From positions 248,001-312,000 of the forward strand of contig NZ_CP034185.1 of NCBI RefSeq assembly GCF_003860465.1: a stretch of DNA of 64,000 nt, given 5' to 3'. Every line of letters starts with the position of its first letter. Position 1 is the stretch's first letter. The DNA comes from Deinococcus psychrotolerans. GTDB lineage: Bacteria > Deinococcota > Deinococci > Deinococcales > Deinococcaceae. The position numbers and the translations under genes are program-made. This document shows positions 8,315-19,041 of the stretch, one piece after another. The notes beneath the pieces are model-generated. The model saw only the letters and a program-made list of their open reading frames with translations. It searched no databases and had not been told where the DNA came from.

Positions 8315-9394
8315 ATGACTTTATCTTCTGATCCGCAGGCAAAGACCTCCGCTCCCATTCAGGCTTACGCCGCGCCCGACAAATCGACTCCGCTTGAGCC
8401 GCACCAGATTACCCGCCGCGCCGTGGGGCCTCACGATATTCAAATCGAGATTCTCTACAGCGGCGTGTGTCACTCCGATGTTCACCAAGCCCGCAGCGAG
8501 TGGGGGCCGAGCATCTACCCGCTGGTACCGGGCCACGAAATCGTGGGGCGGATCACGGAAGTGGGCCAGCAGGTCAGCGCCTTTAAAGTGGGCGACTTGG
8601 CGGGCGTGGGCGTGATGGTGGACAGTTGCCAGCACTGCGACGCCTGTGAGGGGGGCGAGGAGCAGTACTGTGAAAACAGCTTTACCCCGACCTACAACGG
8701 CTACGAGCGCGGTTCCAAAGAGCCGACCCACGGCGGCTACTCCACGCAGATCGTGGTCAACGACAAATTCGTGGTCAGCATTCCGGACAACCTAGACCTC
8801 AAGGGTGTGGCCCCGCTGCTGTGCGCCGGCATCACTACCTACTCGCCGCTGCGCCACTGGAAGATCGGCAGCGGACACAAAGTCGCCGTGGTGGGCTTGG
8901 GCGGGCTGGGCCACATGGGCATCAAATTTGCGCGGGCGCTGGGGGCCGAAGTCACCGTGTTCACCACTTCTCAGAGCAAAGTGGAAGACGCCAAGCGGCT
9001 CGGCGCACACCAAGTCGTCATCAGCAGCGACCGGGAAGCCATGAAAACGGTTCGCAACGCCTTCGACTTCATCCTCAGCACCGTGCCCACCTCGCACGAC
9101 CTCGCGCCTTATCTCAAGACCCTCAGGCGCGGCGGCCAACTCGTGATCGTGGGAGCGCTGGAGCCGGTGGGCCTCAACGGTGGACAGCTGGTTTCGCACC
9201 GCCGCAGCGTGGCCGGCAGCAACATCGGCGGCGTGGCCGAGACGCAAGAAATGCTGAACTTTTGTGCCGAGCACAACATCGTGGCCGACGTGGAAATGAT
9301 TGACATGCAGGACATCAACACGGCTTACGAGCGGATGCTCAAAAACGATGTGAAGTACCGCTTCGTCATTGATATGGCCTCGCTGAAATCGTGA
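8315..9394 (+). CDS. Zinc-dependent NAD(P) alcohol dehydrogenase (YahK/cinnamyl type)
   Basis: Cytoplasmic medium-chain dehydrogenase of 359 aa that interconverts primary alcohols and aldehydes. Catalytic zinc site: Cys in GVCHSDVH and His-Glu in PGHEIVG. Structural zinc: four cysteines in the stretch running from SCQHCDACEG to EQYCENS. Nucleotide-binding GLGGLGHMG follows. The start at 8315 is chosen because the family alignment begins there and TAGAGT, a -10-like box, lies seven bases upstream; the frame is open back to 8264. A strong terminator follows. The natural substrate cannot be told from sequence. Confidence 0.93.
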   Translation: MTLSSDPQAKTSAPIQAYAAPDKSTPLEPHQITRRAVGPHDIQIEILYSGVCHSDVHQARSEWGPSIYPLVPGHEIVGRITEVGQQVSAFKVGDLAGVGVMVDSCQHCDACEGGEEQYCENSFTPTYNGYERGSKEPTHGGYSTQIVVNDKFVVSIPDNLDLKGVAPLLCAGITTYSPLRHWKIGSGHKVAVVGLGGLGHMGIKFARALGAEVTVFTTSQSKVEDAKRLGAHQVVISSDREAMKTVRNAFDFILSTVPTSHDLAPYLKTLRRGGQLVIVGALEPVGLNGGQLVSHRRSVAGSNIGGVAETQEMLNFCAEHNIVADVEMIDMQDINTAYERMLKNDVKYRFVIDMASLKS

Positions 9395-9427
9395 AGCGCT
9401 GGCTTAAAACCTAAGATTCACTTTGTT

Positions 9428-9469
9428 GCCCGCAGCCGCTCGTTGATTAGAAGAGCGGCTGCGGGCGTT
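9428..9469 (+). terminator. Intrinsic terminator after the alcohol dehydrogenase
   Basis: Perfect 14-bp stem, GCCCGCAGCCGCTC (9428-9441) with GAGCGGCTGCGGGC (9453-9466), an 11-base loop and a short T-run after it. It lies 33 bases past the stop codon and ends rightward transcription before the convergent acyl-CoA dehydrogenase gene. Confidence 0.9.
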
Positions 9470-9573
9470 TATATCCAGCCTATTTTCTTTGGCCTAGTCC
9501 TGAAACACCCCGGCCTGCTGCGGCCCATATACGTTCAACATGACTTCAAGCTCCGTCATGTTGCCGAGCACTT

Positions 9574-10731
9574 CTACTCCGCCCGCTCCCTAAACACCGC
9601 CCGCGAGATCACCAGTTTCTGAATCTCGGTGGTGCCTTCATACAGCTCGGTGACTTTGGCGTCGCGGTAAAGCCGCTCGACTGGAAAGTCGCGGCTGTAG
9701 CCGTTGCCGCCGAACACCTGAATGGCGTCCCGCGTGACTTCCACCGCCGTATCTGAGGCCAGCAGTTTGGCCATGCTGGCCTCCTTGCTGAAAGGTTGCC
9801 CCTGATCTTTAAGCCAAGCGGCCTTGAGGGCCACCAAGCGGGCGGCTTCAATGCGGGCGGCCATCTCGGCAATCTTGAAGCTGACGCCCTGAAACTCCGA
9901 AATCTTCTGGCCGAACTGCTCGCGCTCCAGAGCGTAATCGGCAGCGGCCTCAAAAGCGGCGCGGGCAATCCCGACGGCCTGCATGGCAATCCCGATGCGC
10001 CCAGCATCTAAGCTGCCCAAAGCGATTTTGAGCCCCTGCCCTTCCTCGCCCACCAGTTGATCTTGGCTGACCTTCACACCGTCGAAGTTCACCGCGCCGC
10101 TGTGGGCCGCGTGAAGGCCCAGCTTTTCTTCTGGTTTGCCGAAGGAGAGGCCCGCCGTGTCTTTATCGATCACGAAGCAAGACACGCCACTGGCCCCCGC
10201 GCCGCCCGTGCGGGCCAGCACCAGGTAGGTCTGCGCCTGCCCCATGCTGGTGATCCAGGCTTTGGCCCCGTTCAAGACCCAGCCGTCTCCGTCCGGGTCG
10301 GCCCGCAGCTTCAAGGCCGCCGCGTCCGACCCGGCTCCTGACTCAGTGAGGCAAAACGCGCCGATATGCTGTCCTGTGGCCATAGGGCGCAGGTACTTTT
10401 CCTTTTGCGCCTCTGTGCCGAACTTGAGCAGCATCTGCGTCGGCAATCCGTTTTGCACGCTGACGATCACGCCCACGCTGGCGTCCGCCGCCGAGATTTC
10501 TTCCAAGCACAGCGCGTAGGTAACGCTGTCTAGGCCCGAGCCGCCCCACTCTTCCGGCACGCTGGCTCCCAGCAGGCCCAGCTCGGCCATCCCTTTGAGT
10601 TGCGGCCACGGAAACTCGCCGCTGCGGTCGTACTCGGCGGCTTTGGGCGCGACTTTTTCGCGGCAAAACTGCCGAACATGCTCAACGATGAGGCGCTGAT
10701 CGTCGTCGGGCTGAAAGCCGAACCCGCTCAC
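9574..10731 (-). CDS. Acyl-CoA dehydrogenase
   Basis: FAD enzyme of 385 aa for the first step of beta-oxidation, passing electrons to ETF. Domain order is normal: N-terminal helical part, middle beta domain with [16 protein letters not shown], and a C-terminal four-helix bundle with [12 protein letters not shown] and the catalytic glutamate in LYEGTTEIQ. Length and motifs fit short-chain or butyryl-CoA-type enzymes. The start is a GTG at 10731 that overlaps the thiolase stop codon as GTGA; the frame is open further upstream but that part lies inside the thiolase gene. It is coupled to the thiolase. Confidence 0.92.
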   Translation of the reverse strand: MSGFGFQPDDDQRLIVEHVRQFCREKVAPKAAEYDRSGEFPWPQLKGMAELGLLGASVPEEWGGSGLDSVTYALCLEEISAADASVGVIVSVQNGLPTQMLLKFGTEAQKEKYLRPMATGQHIGAFCLTESGAGSDAAALKLRADPDGDGWVLNGAKAWITSMGQAQTYLVLARTGGAGASGVSCFVIDKDTAGLSFGKPEEKLGLHAAHSGAVNFDGVKVSQDQLVGEEGQGLKIALGSLDAGRIGIAMQAVGIARAAFEAAADYALEREQFGQKISEFQGVSFKIAEMAARIEAARLVALKAAWLKDQGQPFSKEASMAKLLASDTAVEVTRDAIQVFGGNGYSRDFPVERLYRDAKVTELYEGTTEIQKLVISRAVFRERAE

Positions 10732-11909
10732 AAGCGCCGAATAGCCAGAGCTAGGCCGTTGCCGCCGCCCATGCAGAGGGTCGCCACGCCGAGTTCCTTG
10801 TTGTGCTGCTTGAGGGCGTACAGCAGCGTCACCAAAATCCGGGCCCCCGAAGCGCCGATGGGGTGGCCCAGCGCCACCGCTCCGCCGTTGACATTGACCC
10901 GCGCCGCGTCCAAGCCGAGTTCCTGACTGACCGCCAAGCTCTGCACGCTGAAGGCCTCGTTGAGTTCCCAGAGGTCTATGTCGCTGGCCTGCATCTTCAA
11001 TTTTCCCAAGAGCTTGCGGGTGGCCGGAACCGGCGTCATCATCAGCCACTCGGGGGCCATGCCGCTGGTGGTGTAATCCAGAATCTCGGCCAGCGGCTTC
11101 AGGCCCTGCGCCTTCGCGGCCTCCTCACTCATGATCAGCAAGCTGGCCGCGCCGTCGTTGAGCCCCGGCGCGTTGCCCGCCGTCACCGTACCGCCGTCTT
11201 TTTTGAAAGCGGGCTTGAGCTTGCCCAGACTTTCTACGGTGGAATCGGCACGCGGGCCTTCATCCTGACTCACCACCGTGTCGCCTTTGCGCCCGTGAAC
11301 CGTCACCGGCACGATCTCGTCGTTAAAGTGCCCGGCTTGCTGAGCGGCCACCGCTTTGGCGTGGCTGCCCGCCGCGTACGCGTCCTGGGCTTCTCGCCCG
11401 ATGCCGTACTTGTCGGCCACCCGCTCGCCGGTCATGCCCATGCCCTCGTCGTTGATGCTGCACCACAGGCCGTCTTGGGTATTGGCGTCGATGACTTCCT
11501 TGTTTCCGGCGCGGTAGCCTTTTCGGGCTCCGGGCAGCAGGTAAGGCGAGTTGCTCATGCTCTCCATACCGCCTGCCAGCACCGCGCTCTGGTCACCCGC
11601 CCGAATGCTCTGCGCGGCCAGAATCACCGCTTTAAGGCCCGAGCCGCAGACTTTGTTGATGGTCAGCGCTCCGACCTCGTTGCTGAGGCCCGCCCTGAGC
11701 GCTGCTTGCCGCGCCGGATTTTGGCCGCTGCCCGCCTGCACGACTTGGCCCATAATGACTTCCTCGATCAGGGCGGCGTCTATTCCAGCCCGCTCTAAAG
11801 TGGCCCGCAGCGTGGTTGCGCCGAGTTCGACGGCGCTGACATCTTGCAAAGCGCCCAAGAATCTTGCGGTGGGCACGCGGGAGGCGGCAACGATAACGGC
11901 TTTGGACAT
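10728..11909 (-). CDS. Acetyl-CoA C-acetyltransferase (thiolase)
   Basis: Cytoplasmic thiolase of 393 aa that condenses or cleaves acetoacetyl-CoA or 3-oxoacyl-CoA. The catalytic set is complete: Cys88 in NKVCGSG, His349 in GHPIGASG and Cys379 in CMGGGNG. The start at 11909 has AGGAG nine bases upstream; the frame runs open to 12110 without family likeness. It overlaps the acyl-CoA dehydrogenase start by four bases, forming a beta-oxidation pair. Biosynthetic or degradative use cannot be separated by sequence; the partner favours degradation. Confidence 0.93.
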   Translation of the reverse strand: MSKAVIVAASRVPTARFLGALQDVSAVELGATTLRATLERAGIDAALIEEVIMGQVVQAGSGQNPARQAALRAGLSNEVGALTINKVCGSGLKAVILAAQSIRAGDQSAVLAGGMESMSNSPYLLPGARKGYRAGNKEVIDANTQDGLWCSINDEGMGMTGERVADKYGIGREAQDAYAAGSHAKAVAAQQAGHFNDEIVPVTVHGRKGDTVVSQDEGPRADSTVESLGKLKPAFKKDGGTVTAGNAPGLNDGAASLLIMSEEAAKAQGLKPLAEILDYTTSGMAPEWLMMTPVPATRKLLGKLKMQASDIDLWELNEAFSVQSLAVSQELGLDAARVNVNGGAVALGHPIGASGARILVTLLYALKQHNKELGVATLCMGGGNGLALAIRRL

Positions 11910-12072
11910 GGGGGACTCCTTGAATGGGTTTTGAGAAGCGGGGCGAATACCTTTCAGGGTAGGCAAAATGCAGCGCTGCGAGTGTGAGAGCGTGCGGGAA
12001 AGTCGGGCGCGGCACTCAACAAGATGGCCCCGCCCACCAAAGGGAAGGGCCTGAATGCGTTGGGCTTTTAAC

Positions 12073-12693
12073 TCACTGCTTTGCCAAAATGTCTTGCGCC
12101 TGCTGCGCATTGACTTCCGCGCCGTAGATCGGCGTGCCGGGCTGCTGGTTCTTGCTGCGCTCCAAATTGCCGTTGTCCACCGCCGCGAAGCCGATCTCCT
12201 CGATCAATGTGCTGACCACTGCTTTGGCTTCCGCGTCGTCCGAGGCGATCGGAATGGCGCGGCGCTCGCCCAGCGGCTTGCTGGTATCGCCCAGCGTTTC
12301 CAGGTGGGAGGCTTGAATAGCGTTAAACGCTTTGACCACCCGCGCCCCCGACAGGTGACGGGCCATAAAAGCGCTCTCGGAAAGGCCACCCAAGTCGATT
12401 TGGCCGTCGCGCTCGGGGTAGTAGTTGGCGGTGTCGATCACGATTTTGCCTTCCATTTGCACGGCGGGCAAGTCGGCGTAGTGGCCGAACGGCACCGTTT
12501 CGATGACCAGCTCACCGAAACGGGCGGCGTCCTCGTTGGTGTAGGCCTTGACGCCGTGTCCGAGTTGCTCGGCCAGCTCCCGCAGGGTGTCGGGCCCACG
12601 TGAATTGCTGATGCCGATGTCGTGGCCCGCTTCGGCGAGGAGCCTTGCCAGCGCTTTACCGATGTGTCCTGCTCCCAGAATGCCAATTTTCAT
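12073..12693 (-). CDS. F420-dependent-NADP-reductase-like NAD(P)-binding protein
   Basis: Rossmann-fold protein of 206 aa with [12 protein letters not shown] at residues 4-15, and [14 protein letters not shown] resembling the substrate-side loop of NADPH:F420 reductases (PF03807 type). In bacteria without F420 such proteins are annotated as NADPH-dependent reductases of uncertain substrate. It has its own leaderless promoter: TAGACT at 12705-12700 (minus strand) lies six bases before the ATG, with no Shine-Dalgarno site. Role unknown; redox function likely. Confidence 0.8.
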   Translation of the reverse strand: MKIGILGAGHIGKALARLLAEAGHDIGISNSRGPDTLRELAEQLGHGVKAYTNEDAARFGELVIETVPFGHYADLPAVQMEGKIVIDTANYYPERDGQIDLGGLSESAFMARHLSGARVVKAFNAIQASHLETLGDTSKPLGERRAIPIASDDAEAKAVVSTLIEEIGFAAVDNGNLERSKNQQPGTPIYGAEVNAQQAQDILAKQ

Positions 12694-12802
12694 AAACCGA
12701 GTCTAGGAGCTAAAAGCACAAGAAAGCGGGCCGAGAGCGGGACAGGAGTTTAGACTTTCTTAGGAGCGCCCGCTTAGAGCGCCTGCACGCCCTCCAGTTT
12801 TC

Positions 12803-13564
12803 TTACCGCGCTCCCATCCGCACCGCGCCGTCGAGCCGAATCGTTTCGCCGTTGAGCATCCGGTTTTCAAAGATGTGCTTGGCCAGAGCGGCGTAGTCTT
12901 CAGGTGTGCCAAGGCGGGCCGGAAAGGGAACTTGCGCCGCCAGCGAGTCCTGGACGTCTTGCGGCATGGCCGACAGCATCGGCGTGCCGAAAATGCCCGG
13001 CGCAATTGTCACCACCCGGATGCCGAAGCGGGCCAGATCGCGGGCCATCGGCACGGTCAGGCCGACGATGCCGCCTTTGCTGGCGCTGTAAGCGACCTGT
13101 CCGACTTGGCCCTCGAACGCCGCCACCGAGGCGGTGTTGATAATCACGCCGCGCTCGCCGTCTTCGCCGGGGTCGTTGCGCTGCATCATCTCCGCGCCCA
13201 GCCGGGCCACGTTGAAAGTGCCGATCAAGTTGACCTTAATCACTTTTTCAAAGAGTTCCAGCGGGTGCGCTCCGCGCTTGCTCACGGTGGTGGCGGCGGG
13301 CGCGATGCCGGCGCAGTTGACCACGCCGTGCAAGTTACCGAACTTGTCCTGCACACTTGCCAGCGCCGCTTGCACTTCGCTTTCGCTGCTCACGTCGGTT
13401 CTGACAAACAAGCCGCCGAGTTCTTCGGCCAGCGCCTGTCCGAGTTCCGCGTTCAAATCCAGCAAAATGGGCCGTCCGCCCGCGCCCGCGATCATCCGGG
13501 CCGTGCCCGCACCGAGGCCTGAGGCCGCGCCAGTAATTAAAATGGTTTTATCGTTGAGATTCAT
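12803..13564 (-). CDS. 3-hydroxyacyl-CoA dehydrogenase type II (SDR family)
   Basis: Short-chain dehydrogenase of 253 aa, closest in pattern to HSD17B10-type 3-hydroxy-2-methylacyl-CoA dehydrogenases. Cofactor motif TGAASGLG at the N-terminus; NCAG; active-site serine in [21 protein letters not shown]; and the PGIFGTPML loop typical of type II enzymes. These act in isoleucine and branched acyl-CoA breakdown, which fits the branched-chain dehydrogenase operon at 35-39 kb, though not adjacent. The start at 13564 has GGGAG eight bases upstream; an upstream start at 13594 lacks family support. Confidence 0.88.
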   Translation of the reverse strand: MNLNDKTILITGAASGLGAGTARMIAGAGGRPILLDLNAELGQALAEELGGLFVRTDVSSESEVQAALASVQDKFGNLHGVVNCAGIAPAATTVSKRGAHPLELFEKVIKVNLIGTFNVARLGAEMMQRNDPGEDGERGVIINTASVAAFEGQVGQVAYSASKGGIVGLTVPMARDLARFGIRVVTIAPGIFGTPMLSAMPQDVQDSLAAQVPFPARLGTPEDYAALAKHIFENRMLNGETIRLDGAVRMGAR

Positions 13565-13638
13565 AATTTGCTCCCTGCTGAGTTGAGTAGACAAGCTGTT
13601 ATAGCGCGGTTTGTGGAGACAGCTCAGCCGGTGTTCGG

Positions 13639-14646
13639 TTATTTCGACAAAGTCGAATGCACCGCGTCGTGGAACTCGCGCCGCAGCCTCACGATCTCGC
13701 CCGCCGTGCCGTGCCGCGCCGGGTGGACGCGGTTGGTCAGCAGCGTGATGGCGTATCCGCGCTGCGGCTCAATCCAGACGCTCGTTCCGGTAAAGCCAGT
13801 GTGACCGTAGCCTTCGGGGCTGGCAAGGTTCCCGCCGAAACTGTCCAGCGTGCTGAGTTGCCAGCCCAACCCGCGCCGCACCTCGGCGTTGGCGGCGAAC
13901 TCCTGTCGGGCGAGGCGCAAGATTGGCGGCGGCAACAAAGTTTCGTTCAAGTATCGCCGCGCCAAATCCGTCACCGCGCCCAGCGTCCCAAACGCTCCGG
14001 CGTGGCCGCTGACGCCCTGCATGGCGAAGGCATTTTCGTCGTGTACCACGCCCTGCAAGGTTTGCCCGCGCCAGGGATCGGTTTCGGTGGCGACAGCAGG
14101 GCCAGCCGGATTGAACGTCAGGCCGCTGCGCTTGGCCGCCAGTTCATCTAAAGGCTGCCCACGCAACCGTTCGGCCACCGCGCCCAGCACCATGAACCCA
14201 AAGTCCGAATAGAGCGGCCCCGCTCCGCCCGTCCAGAACTGGCGCTCCTGTAGCACCCGCTGAATCAAGGTGCTGCGGTCTGCTGGATAAAGGTAGAGTG
14301 GTGCCCACGCTTTGAGGCCCGCCGTGTGGCTGAGCAGCGCTGCGATGCTCTGGGTTTTGAGGCCGCCTTCCTGCATCCAGCCCGCTTCCGGCAGCACCTC
14401 GCCCACCGTTGTCGTCAGGCTCAGTTTGCCTTCGCTGATCAGGGCCAGCACTTCCGGCAGCGTCACCAGCACTTTGGTCAAGCTGGCGAGGTCGAACTGA
14501 TGCTGGGGAGTCAGCGCCTCACCGGTCAGGCGGTTGGCGACGCCGCGCTGGTGCTCAACCTGCTCCCCCTCAGCCGTGACGATGCTGGCGGCGACGGCAG
14601 GAATAGAGCTGGCGTCCAATATTCCAAAAGCTTTATCGAAGTTCAC
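13639..14646 (-). CDS. Serine beta-lactamase-like hydrolase (class C / PBP4* family)
   Basis: SxxK-type hydrolase of 335 aa: nucleophile Ser55 and Lys58 in SLTK, Tyr146 in YSD (instead of YxN), and an HTG motif in YGHTGFTG near the C-terminus. No signal peptide is visible, so it is probably cytoplasmic and more likely an esterase or peptidase than a beta-lactamase. The start is a GTG at 14646 overlapping the histidine kinase stop as GTGA, so it is translated in step with the kinase. That link is unusual and the substrate is unknown. Confidence 0.85.
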   Translation of the reverse strand: MNFDKAFGILDASSIPAVAASIVTAEGEQVEHQRGVANRLTGEALTPQHQFDLASLTKVLVTLPEVLALISEGKLSLTTTVGEVLPEAGWMQEGGLKTQSIAALLSHTAGLKAWAPLYLYPADRSTLIQRVLQERQFWTGGAGPLYSDFGFMVLGAVAERLRGQPLDELAAKRSGLTFNPAGPAVATETDPWRGQTLQGVVHDENAFAMQGVSGHAGAFGTLGAVTDLARRYLNETLLPPPILRLARQEFAANAEVRRGLGWQLSTLDSFGGNLASPEGYGHTGFTGTSVWIEPQRGYAITLLTNRVHPARHGTAGEIVRLRREFHDAVHSTLSK

Positions 14647-17378
14647 CCTTGCACCTCTGCCACCGTCTTGTCGGCGTCCGGCAGGGTAAAAAAGAAGGTG
14701 CTGCCCTGGCCTTCCTCGGATTCCAGCCACATCTGCCCGCCGTGCCGCTCCACGATTTTGCGGGCAATCGCCAGCCCGATGCCGCTGCCCTCATACTGCT
14801 CGCGGCTGTGCAGGCGCTGAAAAATGGTGAAGATACGCTCGAAGAAAGCGGGAGCGATGCCGATACCGTTGTCGCTGATGGCAAAGCGCCAATGCGGGCC
14901 GTCTGGCTGGGCAATCACGCTCACCGCAGGCAGCCGGTCAGGAGCGCTGAATTTGATGGCGTTGCCGACCAGATTCTGAAAGACTTGGCGCAGCTGGGTC
15001 GCGTCGCCCTGCACGCTGGGCAGCGGGCCAACCTCAAGCGTGGCTTGACTGCGCTGGATTTGGTTTTGTAGATCATGGCCGACCGCTTCCAGCACACTGC
15101 TGAGCGCCACCGCCTTCATCGGCTGGGCGCTGGTGGACACCCGCGAAAAAGCCAGCAAATCTTGCAGCAGGCGGCTCATGCGGCCTGTGCCCTCGGTGAT
15201 CATGCTCAGGTACACGTCGGCTTTGGGGTCGAGCTGGCCCCGGTATTTGCCCACCAAGAGCTGCGCGAAACTGGTGACGGTGCGGAGTGGTTCTTGGAGG
15301 TCATGGCTGGCGACGTAGGCGAACTGCTCTAACTCGTGGTTGCTGCGCTCCAACTCGCCGGAGCGCTCACGCAGCGCCAGCACGCTCCTTGCGCCTTCTT
15401 TGGCCAGCCCCAGACTGCCCACCACCGCTTCTAAGGTGGCGCGTTCGGCGGCGCTCCAGATCTGCTGACCAAACAGCGCCACCACGAAAACGCCGGTCGG
15501 CTCGCCCGCCACCATCACCGGCAAGGTCGCCGTGGCTCCCACTTCGTGGGTAAATTCTGCCAGGTTGTCGGTGTCGGGGTCGTAGCGGCCCTGATAGTAC
15601 GGCTGCCGGGTCGTCCAGGGAATCAGCAGGTTCTGGGTGGCCTCAAACGGCAGGCCCGCGTCGATCAAGCGCTGCAACTCCGGCTCTCCGAGGTCGCCCA
15701 CCTGCGATTTGAGCCGCCACAGCTCACCTTCAAGCCGGTAGTAAAGGGCGGTTCCCGGCGGCAACATCGACAGCGCCACTTCCTGCGCCCGCCGTACCAG
15801 ACTCAGCTCCTCGGCCTGCAAAGTCAGGTCGCGGGTCAGCGCGGAGAAGGCTTCGAGCGCTTTGGTGCGGGCGGCGAGTTCAGCGCCCTGCGTCCGCAGC
15901 GCGGCGTCGGCGTCGGCACGTTCGAGCGCCAGATTCAGGCTGCGCCCCACCGCCCGCACGATGGCCCGGTCACGGTCATGCCACTGCACGCGGTTTCTGA
16001 GCCAGACACTCAAAAAGGCCCGCACCTGACCGCTGATCAGCACCGGATAGACGCCAGTGGTGCGGAACGGCTCGCCGCTGCCCGGCACCGAGTCGTGCCA
16101 GTCGTCCACGAAATGCGCCTCGCCGCTTTCCAGCGCCTCGGTAAACAGCGGCGTGCCCAGCGGCAGACCCAACACCACCCGCTGCGTCAGGTCGCTGCTG
16201 AGGTTGGGCGTGAACGCGCGGAGTTCCCAGTGTTCATCTGAGCGCTCGTGCAGGGTGCCGCTGAAATTCGGAAAGAAGGTGTCCAGAACGCTGAAGGCCT
16301 GCTCCGAGAGGGCCGCGAGGTCGTTGGTCTGGCTGCTGGCTTCGGAAAAACGGACGAAGGCGTCAAGCGCCTCGGTGCGCTCCTCTAAGGCGCGGCGGTG
16401 TTCGGCCCGCTCCAGGGCCAGCCCGAAACTGCGGCCCACCGCCCGAAAAACGGTGCGCTCACGGGTTGTCCAAACGGCGGTGTCGCGGCTGGCGGCGGTC
16501 AGCGCTCCGCAGGCTGCTCCATCCTGAAAAAACGGGTAAATCGCCACCGCTCGGTAGGCCTGAGACGGCTCCATTCCATCGTCGCGGGGATCCCAGCCGT
16601 CCACGAACAGGGGCTCACCCAGCGCGAGGGCTTGCCGGAAACTCGGCGCGTCGTAGCGCCCTGAGCGCAGCCGCGCCACCGCTTCGGGCGGCAGATCGGC
16701 CGACCAGACGTTCATCTGCCAGTGGTCTTCTTCGGGCTGATAGTAGGCCGCGCTGACGCCGCCCAGCGTACTCTGCAAAACTTCAATGGCCTTTTGCGCC
16801 AGCACCGGCACTTCCCTGCTCTGCGCCGAAACTTCGGTGAAGCGCACAAAAGCTTCGAGCGCTTCGGCTTGGCTGGCCGCTGCTTGGTTGGCCGCCCCGG
16901 AAAGGCTTTGTTCGGTGCCGGTTGGAGCTGAAAGTGGTGGCCCAGCCTGCGGAGGTGTGGCGCTTTTGTCTTGCTCCTCCAGCCGGTCTAGGGCGGCGAT
17001 GATGTGAGCGGCCAAGCTGCCGACAAAGTGCCGCTCGGAGCGGCTCAGCGCTTCGGGGACTTCAAATGCCAGATGGCCGGATGTCGCGTGGCCCTGCAAA
17101 CGTACAATCACGCCTTTACCGGACTCGGGATCGGCTTCTGGGCGCAGCAGATCGGCAGAGAGCGCCGCGCCTTGTTGGGCCACCACCCGCACGCCTGATC
17201 CGCGCGGCTCATTCAAGACGATGGCCGCTGAAGTCGCTCCCAAGTCGGTTTGGAGGGCGCTGAGCGTCAACGTGTAAACCTGTGCAAAATCGGCGGCGGC
17301 ACTCAGGGCTTGGCTCCGTTCCCACAAGCGCTCAAGCAAGGTATCAGCGCGGAGCGCGGGCGGGGCCGAATCGGACAT
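14643..17378 (-). CDS. Multi-GAF sensor histidine kinase
   Basis: Soluble kinase of 911 aa with no membrane helix. About four GAF-like modules fill residues 1-660; three share the FVRFTEVSAQ/FVRFSEASSQ/FSALTRD-type linker helix, pointing to internal duplication. The kinase core follows: phosphorylated His in ASHDLQEPLRTV near residue 690, N box QNLVGNAIKFS, G1 SDNGIGIA and G2 GSGIGLAIARK. GAF modules bind small ligands or chromophores; no bilin-binding cysteine can be assigned. No response regulator is adjacent. A TATTCT box six bases before the ATG suggests a leaderless mRNA. Confidence 0.92.
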   Translation of the reverse strand: MSDSAPPALRADTLLERLWERSQALSAAADFAQVYTLTLSALQTDLGATSAAIVLNEPRGSGVRVVAQQGAALSADLLRPEADPESGKGVIVRLQGHATSGHLAFEVPEALSRSERHFVGSLAAHIIAALDRLEEQDKSATPPQAGPPLSAPTGTEQSLSGAANQAAASQAEALEAFVRFTEVSAQSREVPVLAQKAIEVLQSTLGGVSAAYYQPEEDHWQMNVWSADLPPEAVARLRSGRYDAPSFRQALALGEPLFVDGWDPRDDGMEPSQAYRAVAIYPFFQDGAACGALTAASRDTAVWTTRERTVFRAVGRSFGLALERAEHRRALEERTEALDAFVRFSEASSQTNDLAALSEQAFSVLDTFFPNFSGTLHERSDEHWELRAFTPNLSSDLTQRVVLGLPLGTPLFTEALESGEAHFVDDWHDSVPGSGEPFRTTGVYPVLISGQVRAFLSVWLRNRVQWHDRDRAIVRAVGRSLNLALERADADAALRTQGAELAARTKALEAFSALTRDLTLQAEELSLVRRAQEVALSMLPPGTALYYRLEGELWRLKSQVGDLGEPELQRLIDAGLPFEATQNLLIPWTTRQPYYQGRYDPDTDNLAEFTHEVGATATLPVMVAGEPTGVFVVALFGQQIWSAAERATLEAVVGSLGLAKEGARSVLALRERSGELERSNHELEQFAYVASHDLQEPLRTVTSFAQLLVGKYRGQLDPKADVYLSMITEGTGRMSRLLQDLLAFSRVSTSAQPMKAVALSSVLEAVGHDLQNQIQRSQATLEVGPLPSVQGDATQLRQVFQNLVGNAIKFSAPDRLPAVSVIAQPDGPHWRFAISDNGIGIAPAFFERIFTIFQRLHSREQYEGSGIGLAIARKIVERHGGQMWLESEEGQGSTFFFTLPDADKTVAEVQG

Positions 17379-17474
17379 GCTTTAAGAATAGCGTGCTGGC
17401 CTGACTTGTTTTGTTAGAGCGCTGGTCAAAAAGAAGCTCTTGGTTGGACGGTGAGCGCAAGTGCGACGATCGCT

Positions 17475-19019
17475 TTAGACCAGCGCTGTTACCTGCTGTC
17501 CAACCTTCTGAGTTTCGGCCGCCGCTGGCAGCCAGCGCTCCGCGTACTTTTCCGCCGCCGTCCACTCGAATTCTGGTGCGGCCATTCCCACATATCCGTC
17601 TGGTCGCACCAGATAAAAAGCGTTTTCTGAGAAGCCGGCTTGCTGCGCTCCGCGCCCAAACCCAAAGACATGCAGCGGCACTTGCCATTGTCCGCACCAC
17701 GTCAAAATCTCCGGCGATGGTGCGCCGTAGACGTGAACTTGCCAGCTCAGCGATTGGAGGGCCTCAAAATTCCCGCCGCTTTCGCTGTTCACCCAGGGCA
17801 GACGCTCGCCGCCGCTGACCCTGCCTGCTCGGCCCACGCTCAGCGGGCTGGTGGGGTAGCGAATGCGGAGCTGTGAAAGCGTCAAAAACAGCAGGCGGCG
17901 CAGTATCGGAGAGCGGCCCAGCAGTTTCAGGGCCACCGGAGCCCACTCGTTACGGATCAAGCGGGCCAGCGGCGAGGGGTTGATGACGCCGCTGAAGGCG
18001 CGGTCGGTGGTTTTGACCAGCGTCGCGGCGAAGGGCCGCCGCTCGGGGCCGTAGCTGGCGAGGGCTGCCGGGTCACCTGTTACCGCCTGCGCCAGCTTCC
18101 AAGCCGCGTTGGCCGCGTCTCCCAGTCCGGTGTTCATGCCCTGTCCGCCCACCGGACTATGGACGTGTGCCGCGTCGCCCAGCAGCAAGACCCGCCCCGC
18201 TTGAAACTGATCCGCCACGCGGTGATGCACGTTGTAGGTCGAAAACCACTGCACGTCTTCTACCTTGGCAATCTGCTGCCGGTCAATTTGCGGTCGCACC
18301 GCTTCAACACTCGGATGCTCGCCAGCGTCCGGCGGAAGTTGCCCCACGATGCGGTGGTGGTGGCGGCCCGGCAGCGGGAAGAAAGCCAGAAACTGATCGC
18401 CGTCCAGCGACATATTGAAATCGTTTTCGTGCAGCTCGCCGCTGGCAACCACGTCCGCCACAAAAAAGCGCTGCGAATAGGTGCCGCCCGAAAGTGGTAT
18501 GCCCAATTGGTGCCTCACCGCGCTGCTCGCTCCATCGCAACCCGCGAGGTAAGCCGCCCGCACCGTCTGGGTGTGCTCCGCGTGTGTCAGGCTGGCCGTC
18601 ACACCGCTCTCAGCCTGCTCAAAGCCGCTCAGCGCCGTTTCCCAGTCCACTTGTACACCCAGCGCTTTTAGTGCTTCCACCAACAGGGCTTCGTTCTGAT
18701 CTTGGGTCAGAATGTACAAGTACGGATGCGGCGTCAGCTCCCGGCCTACGCCGTCAAAGCGCACGGAGGCCCGCAGATCGCCCCGCGTCCACAAGTTGAC
18801 CCGGTCAATATGTCGGCCCCGACTCAGCGCTTCTTGACCGAGGCCCAGTTGATCATAAAATTCCAGCGTGCGGGCCTGCACCACGATGGCGCGGGTTTCC
18901 TCCGCCGGGCCGGGCTTGGGGTCAACGATCTTGACATCAATGCCCAACTTGGTCAGCCACAGCCCCAGCATCAGCCCAGTCGGGCCAGCGCCCGCGATCA
19001 GCACTTGTGTGGTGTTCAC
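17475..19019 (-). CDS. FAD-dependent aromatic-type monooxygenase (PheA/TfdB family)
   Basis: Group A flavoprotein hydroxylase of 514 aa using NAD(P)H and O2. FAD sites: GAGPTG at residues 10-15, CDGASSAVR in the middle, and LLGDAAHVHSPVGGQGMN in the second FAD motif. The family includes phenol and chlorophenol hydroxylases, polyketide hydroxylases and rifampicin monooxygenase, so the substrate may be an aromatic nutrient or a drug. The start is a GTG at 19019 with AGGAGG seven bases upstream. It follows a TetR regulator by 22 bases, so it is probably induced by its own substrate. Confidence 0.87.
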   Translation of the reverse strand: MNTTQVLIAGAGPTGLMLGLWLTKLGIDVKIVDPKPGPAEETRAIVVQARTLEFYDQLGLGQEALSRGRHIDRVNLWTRGDLRASVRFDGVGRELTPHPYLYILTQDQNEALLVEALKALGVQVDWETALSGFEQAESGVTASLTHAEHTQTVRAAYLAGCDGASSAVRHQLGIPLSGGTYSQRFFVADVVASGELHENDFNMSLDGDQFLAFFPLPGRHHHRIVGQLPPDAGEHPSVEAVRPQIDRQQIAKVEDVQWFSTYNVHHRVADQFQAGRVLLLGDAAHVHSPVGGQGMNTGLGDAANAAWKLAQAVTGDPAALASYGPERRPFAATLVKTTDRAFSGVINPSPLARLIRNEWAPVALKLLGRSPILRRLLFLTLSQLRIRYPTSPLSVGRAGRVSGGERLPWVNSESGGNFEALQSLSWQVHVYGAPSPEILTWCGQWQVPLHVFGFGRGAQQAGFSENAFYLVRPDGYVGMAAPEFEWTAAEKYAERWLPAAAETQKVGQQVTALV

Positions 19020-19041
19020 TGGCTTCCTCCTTTTGCGGTAC

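Noticed and set aside
9537..9562. AACATGAC/GTCATGTT hairpin before the acyl-CoA dehydrogenase end, as a terminator
   Set aside because: Eight-pair stem with no T-run on either strand; too weak to call.
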